A program made the translations under genes and the position numbers. Of a DNA stretch of 42,515 nucleotides, positions 11,162 to 19,843 are shown piece by piece. This DNA is from Pseudomonadota bacterium (GTDB lineage: Bacteria > Pseudomonadota > Gammaproteobacteria > Xanthomonadales > Rhodanobacteraceae), in contig JAJXYE010000049.1 in assembly GCA_021780735.1 (NCBI GenBank), positions 1 to 42,515 of the forward strand, read 5' to 3'. Under the pieces are notes generated by a model that had not been told where the DNA came from, ran no database searches, and saw only the letters and a program-made list of their open reading frames with translations. Position 1 is the first letter of the stretch. Each line of letters opens with the position of its first letter.

Positions 11162-12505
11162 ATGACCACCGAAAACACTGAGACCATCGCCGCCATTGCC
11201 AGCGCTCCGGGTGCCGCCGGTGTCGGCGTGGTGCGTGTGTCCGGGCCCGCGGTACCACATATCGCCGAAACCTTGCTTGGCCGTGCAGCGCAGCCGCGTT
11301 ACGCCCACCTGGCAGCTTTTCGCGACAACGGCGGTGAACTGATCGATCGCGGTCTGCTGCTGCATTTCCCTGCCCCCGCCTCGTACACCGGCGAACACGT
11401 GCTGGAGCTGCAGGGCCATGGCAGCCCGGTGCTGCTCGACGAACTCCTGCGTCGCGTGTGCGAGCTGGGCGCCCGGCTGGCGCGCCCAGGCGAATTCACC
11501 GAACGCGCCTTCCTCAACGGCAAGCTCGACCTGGCCCAGGCCGAAGCCGTTGCCGACTTGATCGCGGCGCGCTCCCGAGCTGCTGCCCGTGCCGCGCTGC
11601 AGTCGATGGAAGGTGTGTTCTCGCGCCGGGTCGATAGTCTGTTGCAGGGACTGATCGCGTTGCGCGTGCATGTCGAGGCGGCGATCGACTTTCCGGAAGA
11701 GGAGATCGACTTCCTCGCCGACCCGGCAATCGAGCGCCAGCTGCAGGGTGTGCGTGTCGAACTGGTGGATCTGCTGCGCGAAGCTCAACGCGGCCTGCGC
11801 CTCAACGATGGCCTGCGCGTGGCGATCATCGGCCGCCCGAACGCCGGCAAGTCGAGCCTGCTCAATGCACTGACCGGCAGCGACCGCGCCATCGTCAACG
11901 CCACCGCCGGCACCACCCGCGATGTGCTGCGTGAATCGCTCAGCCTCGACGGCATGGCGCTGGAACTGGCCGACACCGCCGGCTTGCGCGATACCGACGA
12001 CGAAGTCGAGCGCGAGGGCGTGCGCCGCGCGCACGGCGAGCTGCAACGCGCCGACGTCGCCTTGCTGGTCACCGACGCACAACACGCCGTTGCCGACCTG
12101 ACGTTTTTCCAGACGTTGCCAGCTGGGGTCGAACGACTGGTGCTGATCAACAAGATAGATCGGGATCAGATCGCCGCCGCCGAAGAGCGGCGCGAAGGTG
12201 TTGACTGGATGTGGGCTTCTGCAAAAACCGGCGAAGGCCTCGACACTCTGCGCGAGCACCTCAAGCGACTGGCCGGCGCCGGCAGCGGCGAAGGCGCCTT
12301 CAGCGCCCGCCGCCGCCACGTACTGGCGCTGCAGCAGGTAGACGTCCATTTGCAGGACGCAGCAAACGAACTGGCCCATGGCGCCGGCGAACTCGCTGCC
12401 GAGGAGCTGCGCCAATCGCAGCAGGTGTTGGGTGAAATCACCGGCGGCTACAGCAGCGACGACCTGCTCGGAGCCATCTTTGGTTCGTTCTGCATCGGCA
12501 AATAG
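11162..12505 (+). CDS. mnmE: tRNA modification GTPase MnmE (TrmE)
   Basis: With MnmG this K+-dependent GTPase makes the 5-carboxymethylaminomethyl group on the wobble uridine of several tRNAs. From the ATG at 11162 it has 447 residues. The N-terminal tetrahydrofolate-binding domain begins MTTENTETIAAIASAPGAAG. The helical domain includes GEFTERAFLNGKLDLAQAEA. The inserted G domain shows GRPNAGKSSLLNAL (G1), a G2 loop in NATAGTTRD, DTAG (G3) and NKID (G4). It ends FCIGK, the diagnostic C-terminal C(I/L/V)GK with the active-site cysteine. An in-frame ATG at 11114 would add 16 non-conserved residues and was not used. It ends four bases before the convergent hydroxylase gene. Confidence 0.97.
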   Translation: MTTENTETIAAIASAPGAAGVGVVRVSGPAVPHIAETLLGRAAQPRYAHLAAFRDNGGELIDRGLLLHFPAPASYTGEHVLELQGHGSPVLLDELLRRVCELGARLARPGEFTERAFLNGKLDLAQAEAVADLIAARSRAAARAALQSMEGVFSRRVDSLLQGLIALRVHVEAAIDFPEEEIDFLADPAIERQLQGVRVELVDLLREAQRGLRLNDGLRVAIIGRPNAGKSSLLNALTGSDRAIVNATAGTTRDVLRESLSLDGMALELADTAGLRDTDDEVEREGVRRAHGELQRADVALLVTDAQHAVADLTFFQTLPAGVERLVLINKIDRDQIAAAEERREGVDWMWASAKTGEGLDTLREHLKRLAGAGSGEGAFSARRRHVLALQQVDVHLQDAANELAHGAGELAAEELRQSQQVLGEITGGYSSDDLLGAIFGSFCIGK

Positions 12506-12509
12506 ACGG

Positions 12510-13586
12510 CTATACCGCCATATGGCGATCCGCGGCCCTTGCCCGCGGATCCATGACCCGACGCCACAGGGGTGGCAGCAAGGCGAGCACGAACATGGTG
12601 GCGTAGCCGGCCGGCAATTGCGGGCTGTCTTCGTGGTGACGCAGCACCTGATAGCGGCGGCGTGCCGTTTCGTGGTGGTCGGAGTGACGCTGCAGATTGA
12701 ACAACAGCCAGTTCGTGTAGCGTTGCGGCGCGTTCCACGAATGGTGATGGCTCACCCGTTCGTAGCGGCCAGCGGCGATTTCGCGACGCGAAAGGCCATA
12801 GTGTTCGACGTAGTTGATCACTTCCAGCGTGGCCGCGGCGACCACGCCCTGGGCGATGAAAAACAGCATGGCGCGACTGCCGCCCAGCGCGGCGAACAGC
12901 GCCACGAAGACCAGCCACAGCAGGGTCCAGCCCACCATCTCGTTGCGCCATGACCACGGCGAATGACCACGCTGGCGCAGTCGCACCGCTTCCAGTCGCC
13001 ATGCGTTGCGCACGTTGAGCCAGAGGGCTCGCGGCACGAAGCCATAGACCGATTCGCCCAATCTGGCGGACGACGAATCCTCGGGGGTCGCCACATGCAG
13101 ATGGTGACCGCGCACATGTTCCACCTTGAAACCCTGGTAGCCGACGCTGCTCAGCAGGATCCCGCCAATCAGTGGCTCAAGCCGGCCGGTCTTGTGGATC
13201 AGTTCGTGCGCCGGGTTGATCGCCAGCACCCCGCCGATCACTCCAGTCGAGATCACCCATCCGAGCATGCCCACTGGTCCCAGCGGCAGCTGCACGAATT
13301 GCACGGTGCACCACCCCAGTGTCGTCAGCCACAGCGGCAGGATCAACATCGGCAGCATGCGGTAGAACAGGCGCTGTTCCAGCCGGTTGGCTTCGGCCGG
13401 CGTGTTCCAGTTGCGCCGTTCATCGCCGCAAAGTGCGTCAATCAATGGCACCACGCCATAGATGAAAACCAGCGGAAACCACGCCGCCAGATCCAGCGGT
13501 ACCCCCGCATCAGCAAGCGAGCGCGAACCCCATGGCAACAAGGCCGTGGTGAATGCAAGCAGAAAGCCGAGATCACGCAGGCGCAT
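12510..13586 (-). CDS. alkB: AlkB-type membrane di-iron alkane 1-monooxygenase
   Basis: This inner-membrane hydroxylase would oxidise medium-chain alkanes, or a similar hydrocarbon or fatty chain, at a terminal carbon using O2 and rubredoxin-delivered electrons. The 358 residues carry the complete histidine set: HELIHK (127-132), EHVRGHHLH (156-164), the AlkB signature NYVEHYGL (258-265), SHHHSW (279-284) and LQRHSDHH (298-305). Several hydrophobic membrane segments separate them. It is shorter than Pseudomonas AlkB (about 400). No rubredoxin gene is in the window. It starts nine bases after the ribokinase stop and so is probably cotranscribed with it. The family is firm; the substrate, which could also be an aryl or fatty compound, is unknown. 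Confidence 0.85.
   Translation of the reverse strand: MRLRDLGFLLAFTTALLPWGSRSLADAGVPLDLAAWFPLVFIYGVVPLIDALCGDERRNWNTPAEANRLEQRLFYRMLPMLILPLWLTTLGWCTVQFVQLPLGPVGMLGWVISTGVIGGVLAINPAHELIHKTGRLEPLIGGILLSSVGYQGFKVEHVRGHHLHVATPEDSSSARLGESVYGFVPRALWLNVRNAWRLEAVRLRQRGHSPWSWRNEMVGWTLLWLVFVALFAALGGSRAMLFFIAQGVVAAATLEVINYVEHYGLSRREIAAGRYERVSHHHSWNAPQRYTNWLLFNLQRHSDHHETARRRYQVLRHHEDSPQLPAGYATMFVLALLPPLWRRVMDPRARAADRHMAV
12527..12551. terminator. Hairpin at the mnmE/alkB convergent end
   Basis: GATCCGCGG (12527-12535) pairs perfectly with CCGCGGATC (12543-12551) around a seven-base loop, just beyond the mnmE stop and inside the last codons of the hydroxylase gene. It overlaps by one base with a second palindrome, CGCCATATGGCG (12516-12527). 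No T-tract follows on either strand, so it may only slow polymerases from both sides. Confidence 0.35.
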
Positions 13587-13595
13587 GCAGCGAGT

Positions 13596-14495
13596 CTAGC
13601 GCTGCTGCCGCTGCGCTAGCCACTGCCGCAGTTGCGCCTGACTTGGCATGCCCGCTTGCGCGCCGAATCGGGTCACCGAGAACGCGGCGGCGGCGCAGGC
13701 CTTGCGCACCGCCTCGGCCAGGCCCTCGTGCAGGAATACCGCCAATGCCGCATTGAAGGTGTCGCCGGCGCCGGTGCTGTCGACCGCCTCGACGGCGAAG
13801 CCGGGTTGATGGATCGGCTCGCCCTGCTCGCGATACCAGGCACCCTCGGCGCCGCGGGTGAGCACGACCGGACAGGGCGAGCGTTGCATCAATTGAAGAT
13901 AATCATCGCTGGCGTCGGCACCAAGCAGGATTGCCAGCTCGTGCTGATTCGGCGTGATGTAGCGGGCCAGCCTCAGCCACTCGCCCGGCAACTCTTGCGC
14001 GGGGGCGGGGTTGAGGATCACCGGCACGCCAAGTCGCTGGCCCAGTCGCAGCGTGGCTTCGACGGTTTCCAGCGGGATTTCCATCTGCAGCAGTACCGCA
14101 TCGGCACGACCGATCAGCGTTTGCGCCTGTTCGACATGGCCCGGATCGAGCTGCGCGTTGGCGCCGGGCACCACGATGATCTGATTCTCGCCGTGGGCCA
14201 CGGTGATCGAAGCCGTGCCGCTGGCGCAGCCGGCGAGCTGGCTCAGCTGGCTCAGGTCGATCTGCTCGGCGACAAGTCCATCACGCAGCTGCCGGCCAAA
14301 CGGGTCGTCACCGAGTGCGCCCACCAGCGCCACTTCGGCGCCGAGCCGCCTCGCCGCCACGGCTTGATTCGCGCCCTTGCCGCCGGGCACGGTGAGGAAA
14401 CGTTCACCCAGGATGGTTTCGCCCGGGGCGACGAAGCGCGGTGCCAGGGTGACCAGATCCATGTTGACGCTGCCGACCACGACGATGCGCATCAT
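13596..14495 (-). CDS. rbsK: Ribokinase (PfkB family)
   Basis: This cytoplasmic kinase phosphorylates D-ribose at O5 with ATP, feeding the pentose phosphate pathway. The 299 residues show GSVNMDL at the start, the substrate-binding VPGGKGANQAVAARRLG (PfkB signature 1), the NPAPA segment, and DSTGAGDTFNAAL (signature 2, with the catalytic Asp and anion hole). The length and motifs match ribokinase better than fructokinase. There is a second ATG one codon downstream; CGGGAATCGG precedes the first. No ribose transporter is next to it; it heads a two-gene unit with the AlkB-type hydroxylase. A 13-base palindrome, TTCCCGTCGGGAA (14500-14512), overlaps its upstream region and could be an operator. 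Confidence 0.9.
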   Translation of the reverse strand: MMRIVVVGSVNMDLVTLAPRFVAPGETILGERFLTVPGGKGANQAVAARRLGAEVALVGALGDDPFGRQLRDGLVAEQIDLSQLSQLAGCASGTASITVAHGENQIIVVPGANAQLDPGHVEQAQTLIGRADAVLLQMEIPLETVEATLRLGQRLGVPVILNPAPAQELPGEWLRLARYITPNQHELAILLGADASDDYLQLMQRSPCPVVLTRGAEGAWYREQGEPIHQPGFAVEAVDSTGAGDTFNAALAVFLHEGLAEAVRKACAAAAFSVTRFGAQAGMPSQAQLRQWLAQRQQR

Positions 14496-14598
14496 CCGAT
14501 TCCCGTCGGGAAAAACCAGGCTTCGAGGATACGCGATCGCCCGGGGTGGATCAGCGCGCCGCGCAGCTGCCGTGGCGGTACTTCAGCCGGGCAGGCGC

Positions 14599-15036
14599 TC
14601 AGCCGGCATCATCGCCCTCGCCGGCTGAAGCCTTCTGCTCGAGATGACGCTGGCGCATATCCTGCCGCAGTTGTTCATATAGCTGCAGCTGGTGGTCACT
14701 CAATACGGCGCGAAGTTGCCGCTCGCTGTCTTGCCTGATCCCCCGCATCTGGCGCCGCCTTGCGCGCGGATCCATCGAGCTGTTGCTGCGCAACTGCTCC
14801 ATCTGCTGCATCCGCTGCTGCAGGATCGGCTCGATCGCCGCCGTCTGTTGCGCCGTCAGCTGCAGTTTGCGCGCCAGCGCCTTGGCTTGTCGCTGCGGAG
14901 CGGGGTTGCGTCGCTGCATGGGCGGGACGCCGTCGGAGGGTGTGCCAGTCAGCTGCAAGGGGGCAGCAAAGGCAGCCCCGCTGCAACAGACGCTCAGCGC
15001 GAAAGCGAGCAAGCTCAGACAAAGGGCAAGGCGCAC
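14599..15036 (-). CDS. Small exported helical protein (Spy/CpxP-like, unknown role)
   Basis: The product has 145 residues with a clear signal peptide (MRLALCLSLLAFALSV..., likely cleaved after AFA). The mature part is charged, rich in Gln and Arg and predicted helical. KLQLTAQQTAAIEPILQQR, near residue 58, resembles the LTxxQ repeat of periplasmic Spy/CpxP-type chaperone-like proteins, and a second helical region (LSDHQLQLYEQLRQDMR) follows. It ends in an acidic tail. Spy-like function is only suggested by this pattern. It lies alone between the ribokinase gene and poxB on the minus strand. Confidence 0.7.
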   Translation of the reverse strand: MRLALCLSLLAFALSVCCSGAAFAAPLQLTGTPSDGVPPMQRRNPAPQRQAKALARKLQLTAQQTAAIEPILQQRMQQMEQLRSNSSMDPRARRRQMRGIRQDSERQLRAVLSDHQLQLYEQLRQDMRQRHLEQKASAGEGDDAG

Positions 15037-15167
15037 GGCAATTCACCGGGACGATGGGTCTATGCCCGCAACAACGTGACTGTGCGACGCCGGTTGACAC
15101 ACGGGAGACCCGGCCGGTGCCAATGACGCACTCGACGGTATCGCCGCGCAGTGGCTTGCGGTCAAGT

Positions 15168-16886
15168 TCAATCCGCGAAATTGCGGCGCACCAGCTCTTC
15201 CACTTCCTTGCCACGGCCGGCAAGGACCGCCTTGGCCGAATACAGGGCGGTATGCAGCACCTGGCCTGGCTCGACTTTCGGCGGCATCACCAGCTCGTAG
15301 CGGTTGACCTTGACGTCGAGCAGTGCCGGGCCGGGTCGTGACAGCACGTCGCGCAGGGCCTCCTCCAGTTCCGCCGCCTGTTCCACCCGGCGACCATGGA
15401 AACCGATGGCCTCGGCCATGCGGGCGAAGTCGGGATTCCTCAGGTCGGTATAGGCGTCCAGCAGGCCTTCCACTTTCTGCTCCATCTCGACGAAGCCGAG
15501 CGAGCCATTGTTGTAGACGATCACCTTGATCGGCAGGCTTTCCTGCACCGCAGTAAGCAGATCGCCGAGCAGCATCGACAACCCGCCGTCACCGCTCAGC
15601 GAGATCACCTGCCTGCCGGGGAACGCCTTCTGCACGCCCAGCGCCTCAGGCATCGCATTGGCCATGGTGCCGTGAACCAGGCTGGTCAGCGTGCGCCGCT
15701 TGCCGTTGCTGCGCACGTGCCGCAGCAGCCAGACCATCGGGCTGCCACCATCGGCGGTGAACACCGCATCGTCATCGGCGTGCTGGTCGATCAGCTTGGT
15801 CAGATATTGCGGGTGGATCAGTCCGTCCTTGCCCGGCCTTTCCTCGTCGGCCAGCTGCTGCAGCGTCTGTTCGCGATGCTTCACGCTGTTGCGCAGAAAG
15901 GCATGATCCTCGCGTTCATCGAGCAGTGGCAGCAGGGCCTGCAAGGTGTCCTTGATGTTGCCGACCACGCCAAGATCGACCGGGTGACGACGGCCCAGGT
16001 GAGTGGCGTCACTGTCGACCTGGATCAGTTTCGCTTCGTCCGGATAGAACTGGCTCCAGGCGAAATCGGCGCCCAGCAGCAGCAGCGTGTCGCAGGCGTC
16101 GATGGCGCGAAAGCCCGAGGCGACTCCGATCATGCCGGTCATGCCGACGTTGTAGGGGTTGTCCGGCTCGATGAAATCCTTGGCACGAGAGGTATGCGCC
16201 ACCGGTGCCTTGATCCTTGCCGCCAGCGCGATGATCTCGCGTTCGGCGCCTTCGCAGCCCGAACCGCAATACAGCGTCACCCGCTTTCCGGCGTTGAGCA
16301 TGGCAGCCATCTGCGCCAGTTCGGTATCCGACGGCCGCAGCACCGGCTGCGGCTGGTGCGGCCTGAAGGGCAGGCCTTCGTCGACCTCGGCTTGGCTGAT
16401 GTCGCCGGGCACGATGATCACCGCCGCGCCACGCCTGTTCAGCGCGGCCTGGGCAGCCACCGCGGTGACGCGGCGGGCCTGGGCCGGCGAGTGGATGTAG
16501 CTGCAGAAGTGGCTGCAGGTGTCATAGATCGCTTTCAGATCCACCTCCTGCGGAAAATCCATGCCCATCTCGCTGGTCGCCACCTGGGTCGCGATCAAAA
16601 CCACCGGCGCGCGGTTGCGGTGTGCCTCGAACAGGCCATTGATGAAATGCAGGCTGCCTGGGCCGCAGGTACCGGCGCAGGCGCCCAGTTGGCCGCTGAT
16701 CAGCGAATCGGCGCCGGCGGCCATCGCGCCGGCTTCCTCGTGGCGCATGTGCACCCATGCAATGTCGCTGCGGCGTATCGCGTCGGTGATGTGATTGAGC
16801 GTATCGCCGACGATGCCATAGCAGCGCCGCACTCCCGCCTCAGCGAGGGTTTCGATGATGATGTCGGCAACTTTCTTCTTGCTCAC
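15168..16886 (-). CDS. poxB: Pyruvate dehydrogenase (quinone) / pyruvate oxidase
   Basis: This peripheral membrane flavoenzyme decarboxylates pyruvate to acetate and CO2 and passes electrons to ubiquinone. The GTG at 16886 is chosen because AGGAG sits seven bases upstream; it gives MSKKKVADIIIETLAEAGV and 572 residues, the length of E. coli PoxB. An upstream GTG at 16892 would place the same AGGAG too close. Seen are the N-terminal thiamine-diphosphate catalytic segment with RHEEAGAMAAGAD, the central FAD domain, and the ThDP/Mg motif GDGGLSMLLGDLLTA with the NN pair of VIVYNNGSLGF. A C-terminal amphipathic segment (GRGKEVEELVRRN) matches the lipid-activated membrane anchor. It appears monocistronic. 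Confidence 0.92.
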   Translation of the reverse strand: MSKKKVADIIIETLAEAGVRRCYGIVGDTLNHITDAIRRSDIAWVHMRHEEAGAMAAGADSLISGQLGACAGTCGPGSLHFINGLFEAHRNRAPVVLIATQVATSEMGMDFPQEVDLKAIYDTCSHFCSYIHSPAQARRVTAVAAQAALNRRGAAVIIVPGDISQAEVDEGLPFRPHQPQPVLRPSDTELAQMAAMLNAGKRVTLYCGSGCEGAEREIIALAARIKAPVAHTSRAKDFIEPDNPYNVGMTGMIGVASGFRAIDACDTLLLLGADFAWSQFYPDEAKLIQVDSDATHLGRRHPVDLGVVGNIKDTLQALLPLLDEREDHAFLRNSVKHREQTLQQLADEERPGKDGLIHPQYLTKLIDQHADDDAVFTADGGSPMVWLLRHVRSNGKRRTLTSLVHGTMANAMPEALGVQKAFPGRQVISLSGDGGLSMLLGDLLTAVQESLPIKVIVYNNGSLGFVEMEQKVEGLLDAYTDLRNPDFARMAEAIGFHGRRVEQAAELEEALRDVLSRPGPALLDVKVNRYELVMPPKVEPGQVLHTALYSAKAVLAGRGKEVEELVRRNFAD

Positions 16887-16992
16887 GGGCACACTCCTTC
16901 CGGCGCGACAGCACGCGCCGCGGCTGGACGCGCAAGTGGTCATTGAAGCGCACCAGCTGGAAAATCCGGGTGAATGGCCTGGCCGAAATGCA

Positions 16993-17018
16993 ACAGGCCC
17001 GCCGATTGGCGGGCCTGT
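16993..17018 (-). terminator. Strong hairpin after the unknown acidic-protein gene
   Basis: An 11-base perfect stem, ACAGGCCCGCC (16993-17003) with GGCGGGCCTGT (17008-17018), closes a four-base loop. On the minus strand it lies 22 bases after the stop at 17041 and is followed by TTGCATTTCGG. This is a convincing terminator-like structure, though its T-run is interrupted. Confidence 0.65.
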
Positions 17019-17040
17019 CGGGGATTGCGTGACCGCGGCT

Positions 17041-17655
17041 TCAGCCGCCGCGGCCGATTCCGGCGTCGTCCTGCTCCAGCGCCGGGGCGGCGCCAGCTAC
17101 CGCCAGCAGCGACTGCGCGTAACCGTCTTCCATGCTGATGGTGGAAACTTCGTCCCAGCCGAAGAACGACACCTCGCGCATCCATTCCGCATCGGGGCTG
17201 AGTTCCTGCATGTAGAAGCCATCGTCGTCGGCGCTGACCAGGCTGCCGATGTAGCAGACTTCGGCCTCGTCTTCGCTGTCGACATGCACGCCGATCACCG
17301 CAGACCGCTTGCCGGCGGCTTGCACCACCTCGCGGATATTGTCCAGCGGGAAGCCGCGTGGCGGGCGCGGCTGGATGTTCTTCAGAGCAAGCGCCTTCTC
17401 GAAGAACACATGATGTTTCTCCGGTGCCTCCAGCTCGGAGATATCCCGGTGACGCATCACGTACATGCCGTCGTAGGTGATGCCGTCGCCCACCACCCAC
17501 AGCAGGAAAAACTCGCGTCCGACGCCACCGACATAGCCGCAGAAGCTGCCGTGTTCGAGATTTTCGCGCCACAAGCGCACCATCGTCTGTTGCTGCTGCG
17601 CTTCGCGCAGCTGGGCGCGCTGGCCGGTGTTCTTCAATTCGATGATATTGCTCAC
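17041..17655 (-). CDS. Conserved-looking acidic protein of unknown function
   Basis: The product has 204 residues from a GTG at 17655. There is no signal peptide and no membrane segment, so it is probably cytoplasmic. The sequence has two beta-rich stretches of similar build: GGVGREFFLLWVVGDGITYD (about 43-62) and CYIGSLVSADDDGFYMQELS (about 133-152), each followed by charged strands. They look like two small barrel (Sm-like) folds, which is speculation. I recognise no family. The gene starts 37 bases after hslU on the same strand. TGCTAAAAT (17663-17671), an extended -10 element, ends only seven bases before the GTG and no Shine-Dalgarno is seen, so the mRNA may be leaderless. Confidence 0.75.
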   Translation of the reverse strand: MSNIIELKNTGQRAQLREAQQQQTMVRLWRENLEHGSFCGYVGGVGREFFLLWVVGDGITYDGMYVMRHRDISELEAPEKHHVFFEKALALKNIQPRPPRGFPLDNIREVVQAAGKRSAVIGVHVDSEDEAEVCYIGSLVSADDDGFYMQELSPDAEWMREVSFFGWDEVSTISMEDGYAQSLLAVAGAAPALEQDDAGIGRGG

Positions 17656-17692
17656 GGCACGAATTTTAGCAGATCCGCCTGACTACCCGGCC

Positions 17693-19036
17693 TCAGAGGA
17701 TGTACCGGCTGAGATCTTCGTTCAGCACCAGGCCGCCCAGTGATTTGTCTACCTGTTCGGCGTCGATCCTGTAGTTTTCGCCGGACTTGTCCGCCGCCTC
17801 GAACGAAATTTTCTCCAGCAGGCGCTCCATCACGGTATGCAGGCGACGCGCGCCGATATTTTCGGTGCGTTCGTTCACCTGGAACGCGACCTCGGCCAGT
17901 CGGTCAATGCCGCCATCGGTGAATTCAAGCCCGACACCCTCGGTGCCGAGCAGGGCGACGTATTGCTTGGTCAGCGCATTGTTCGGCTCGCGCAGGATCC
18001 GTTTGAAGTCGTCCACGCTCAACGCCGACAGTTCGACCCGGATCGGCAGCCGACCCTGCAGCTCGGGAATCAGGTCGGAGGGTTTGGCCAGAGAAAAGGC
18101 GCCCGAGGCGATGAACAGCATGTGGTCGGTCTTGATCGGGCCGTACTTGGTCGACACGGTGGAGCCTTCAACCAGCGGCAGCAGATCGCGTTGCACGCCC
18201 TCGCGACTGACCCCGGCATGGCCGTGTTCGCTGCGCTGGGCGACCTTGTCGATCTCGTCGATGAAGACGATGCCGTTCTGCTCCGCATTCTCCATCGCCT
18301 GGGCCCGGATCTCCTCGTCGTTGAGCAGCTTGCCGGCCTCCTCGTCGATCAGCATGGGTCGCGCCAGCTTGATCGCCAGCTTGCGACTCTGTGTCTTGGC
18401 GCCACCGATGTTCTGGAACATCTGCCGCAACTGCGCGCCCATCTCCTCCATGCCCGGCGGCGACATGATCTCCACGCCCACATTCATGGCCAGCTCCAGC
18501 TCGATCTCGCGCTCATCCAGCGCGCCCTCACGCAACTGCTTGCGCAGCTTCTGCCGGGTATCGCTCTCGATCGCCGGGCTTGCCGGTGCATCGTGGCTCC
18601 AGTCCGTCGGTTCGGTCTGACGGCGAGGCAGCAGCGCATCGAGGATGCGATCCTCGGCCCTGTCCTCAGCCTGCGAGCGCACCCGCTTGACCGCCTGCTC
18701 GCGGGTCAGCTTGTAGGCGCCATCGGCCAGGTCGCGAATGATCGATTCGACATCCTTGCCGACATAGCCGACCTCGGTGAACTTGGTCGCCTCCACTTTC
18801 ACGAACGGCGCATTCGCCAGGGTCGCCAGCCGGCGCGCAATCTCGGTCTTGCCCACACCGGTGGGCCCGATCATCAGGATATTCTTCGGGGTGATTTCGT
18901 TGCGCATCCCGGTCGGCAGCTGCATTCGCCGCCAGCGACTGCGCAGTGCCACCGCCACGGCGCGCTTGGCGTCATGCTGGCCGATGATGTAGCGGTCGAG
19001 TTCGTTGACGATTTCGCGCGGAGTGAGTTCGGACAT
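17693..19036 (-). CDS. hslU: ATP-dependent protease ATPase subunit HslU
   Basis: HslU (ClpY) is the hexameric AAA+ unfoldase that feeds substrates to the HslV peptidase. The 447 residues match the family. They show [20 protein letters not shown], Walker [16 protein letters not shown], the pore loop GYVGKDVES, the family-specific I domain (about residues 110-240), Walker [11 protein letters not shown], and a C-terminal [16 protein letters not shown] whose last residues dock into HslV. It follows hslV on the same strand, but with an unusual 161-base gap holding an inverted repeat, where the two genes are often only a few bases apart. Confidence 0.97.
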   Translation of the reverse strand: MSELTPREIVNELDRYIIGQHDAKRAVAVALRSRWRRMQLPTGMRNEITPKNILMIGPTGVGKTEIARRLATLANAPFVKVEATKFTEVGYVGKDVESIIRDLADGAYKLTREQAVKRVRSQAEDRAEDRILDALLPRRQTEPTDWSHDAPASPAIESDTRQKLRKQLREGALDEREIELELAMNVGVEIMSPPGMEEMGAQLRQMFQNIGGAKTQSRKLAIKLARPMLIDEEAGKLLNDEEIRAQAMENAEQNGIVFIDEIDKVAQRSEHGHAGVSREGVQRDLLPLVEGSTVSTKYGPIKTDHMLFIASGAFSLAKPSDLIPELQGRLPIRVELSALSVDDFKRILREPNNALTKQYVALLGTEGVGLEFTDGGIDRLAEVAFQVNERTENIGARRLHTVMERLLEKISFEAADKSGENYRIDAEQVDKSLGGLVLNEDLSRYIL

Positions 19037-19054
19037 GGCGGGCTTCTTGAAGGC

Positions 19055-19173
19055 GGGAACGGGGAACAGGTGTCGGGCTGGACGCCGGAGCAGTCACGAG
19101 AACACGAGCATGGAAGGCGTGAATTCAGGGCGGAAAGTGCAAGGTCGCGGCGAACGGCATGTTCCCCGTTCCC
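19055..19173. repeat. Inverted repeat between hslV and hslU
   Basis: GGGAACGGGGAACA (19055-19068) pairs perfectly with TGTTCCCCGTTCCC (19160-19173), and another TGTTCCCC follows at 19181-19188. GGGAAC/GGGGAA-type intergenic repeats are common in Xanthomonadales (from memory). It separates two genes of one complex. Confidence 0.6.
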
Positions 19174-19197
19174 CAGTCCCTGTTCCCCGCTCCACAC

Positions 19198-19734
19198 TCA
19201 CAGCTCCTCGATCGACACGTTGTGATTGGTGTAGATACAGATATCGCCAGCGATCTTCAGCGCCTTCTCGACAATGCTGCGGGCATCCAGCGCGGTGTTC
19301 TCCAGCAGTGCCATGGCGGCGGACTGCGCAAACGGGCCACCGGAGCCGATCGCGATCAGGCCGTGTTCGGGCTCGACTACGTCACCATTGCCGGAAATGA
19401 GCAGCGACACGTCCTTGTCTGCCACCGCAAGCATCGCCTCGAGCTTGCCGAAGCGACGATCGGTACGCCATTCCTTGGCCATTTCCACGGCGGAGCGGGT
19501 GAGGTTGTTGTTGTGCTTCTCGAGCTTCTGCTCGAACAGTTCGAACAGGGTGAACGCGTCGGCGGTGGCGCCAGCGAAGCCGGCAATCACCTCGCCGGTC
19601 TTGCCGAGGCGGCGCACTTTGCGCGCATTGCCTTTCATCACCGTGTTGCCGAGGGTGACCTGGCCGTCGCTGCCGATCACCACGCGCCCTTCGCGGCGCA
19701 CGCAGACGATGGTGGTGGCGTGAAACGATTCCAT
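19198..19734 (-). CDS. hslV: ATP-dependent protease subunit HslV
   Basis: HslV (ClpQ) is the proteasome-beta-like threonine peptidase that forms two stacked hexamers capped by HslU. The ATG at 19734 with GGAG upstream gives 178 residues: [20 protein letters not shown]. Comparison with E. coli (MTTIVSVRR) places the catalytic nucleophile at Thr7, so a six-residue leader would have to be removed. Other family blocks are [20 protein letters not shown] and [16 protein letters not shown] at the end. It is upstream of hslU and about 110 bases after eda, all on the minus strand. An in-frame start at 19803 would add 23 unconserved residues and was rejected. Confidence 0.96.
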   Translation of the reverse strand: MESFHATTIVCVRREGRVVIGSDGQVTLGNTVMKGNARKVRRLGKTGEVIAGFAGATADAFTLFELFEQKLEKHNNNLTRSAVEMAKEWRTDRRFGKLEAMLAVADKDVSLLISGNGDVVEPEHGLIAIGSGGPFAQSAAMALLENTALDARSIVEKALKIAGDICIYTNHNVSIEEL

Positions 19735-19843
19735 GGGAGCTCCGCAAGAGGATTTGCCTGAACCACCGTCATGGGGCCGCCCGATGCCCGCTTCAATGTC
19801 CAAACTCGGAGCGGGACGCCGCGGGCTGTCGTCCTGACCCGAG

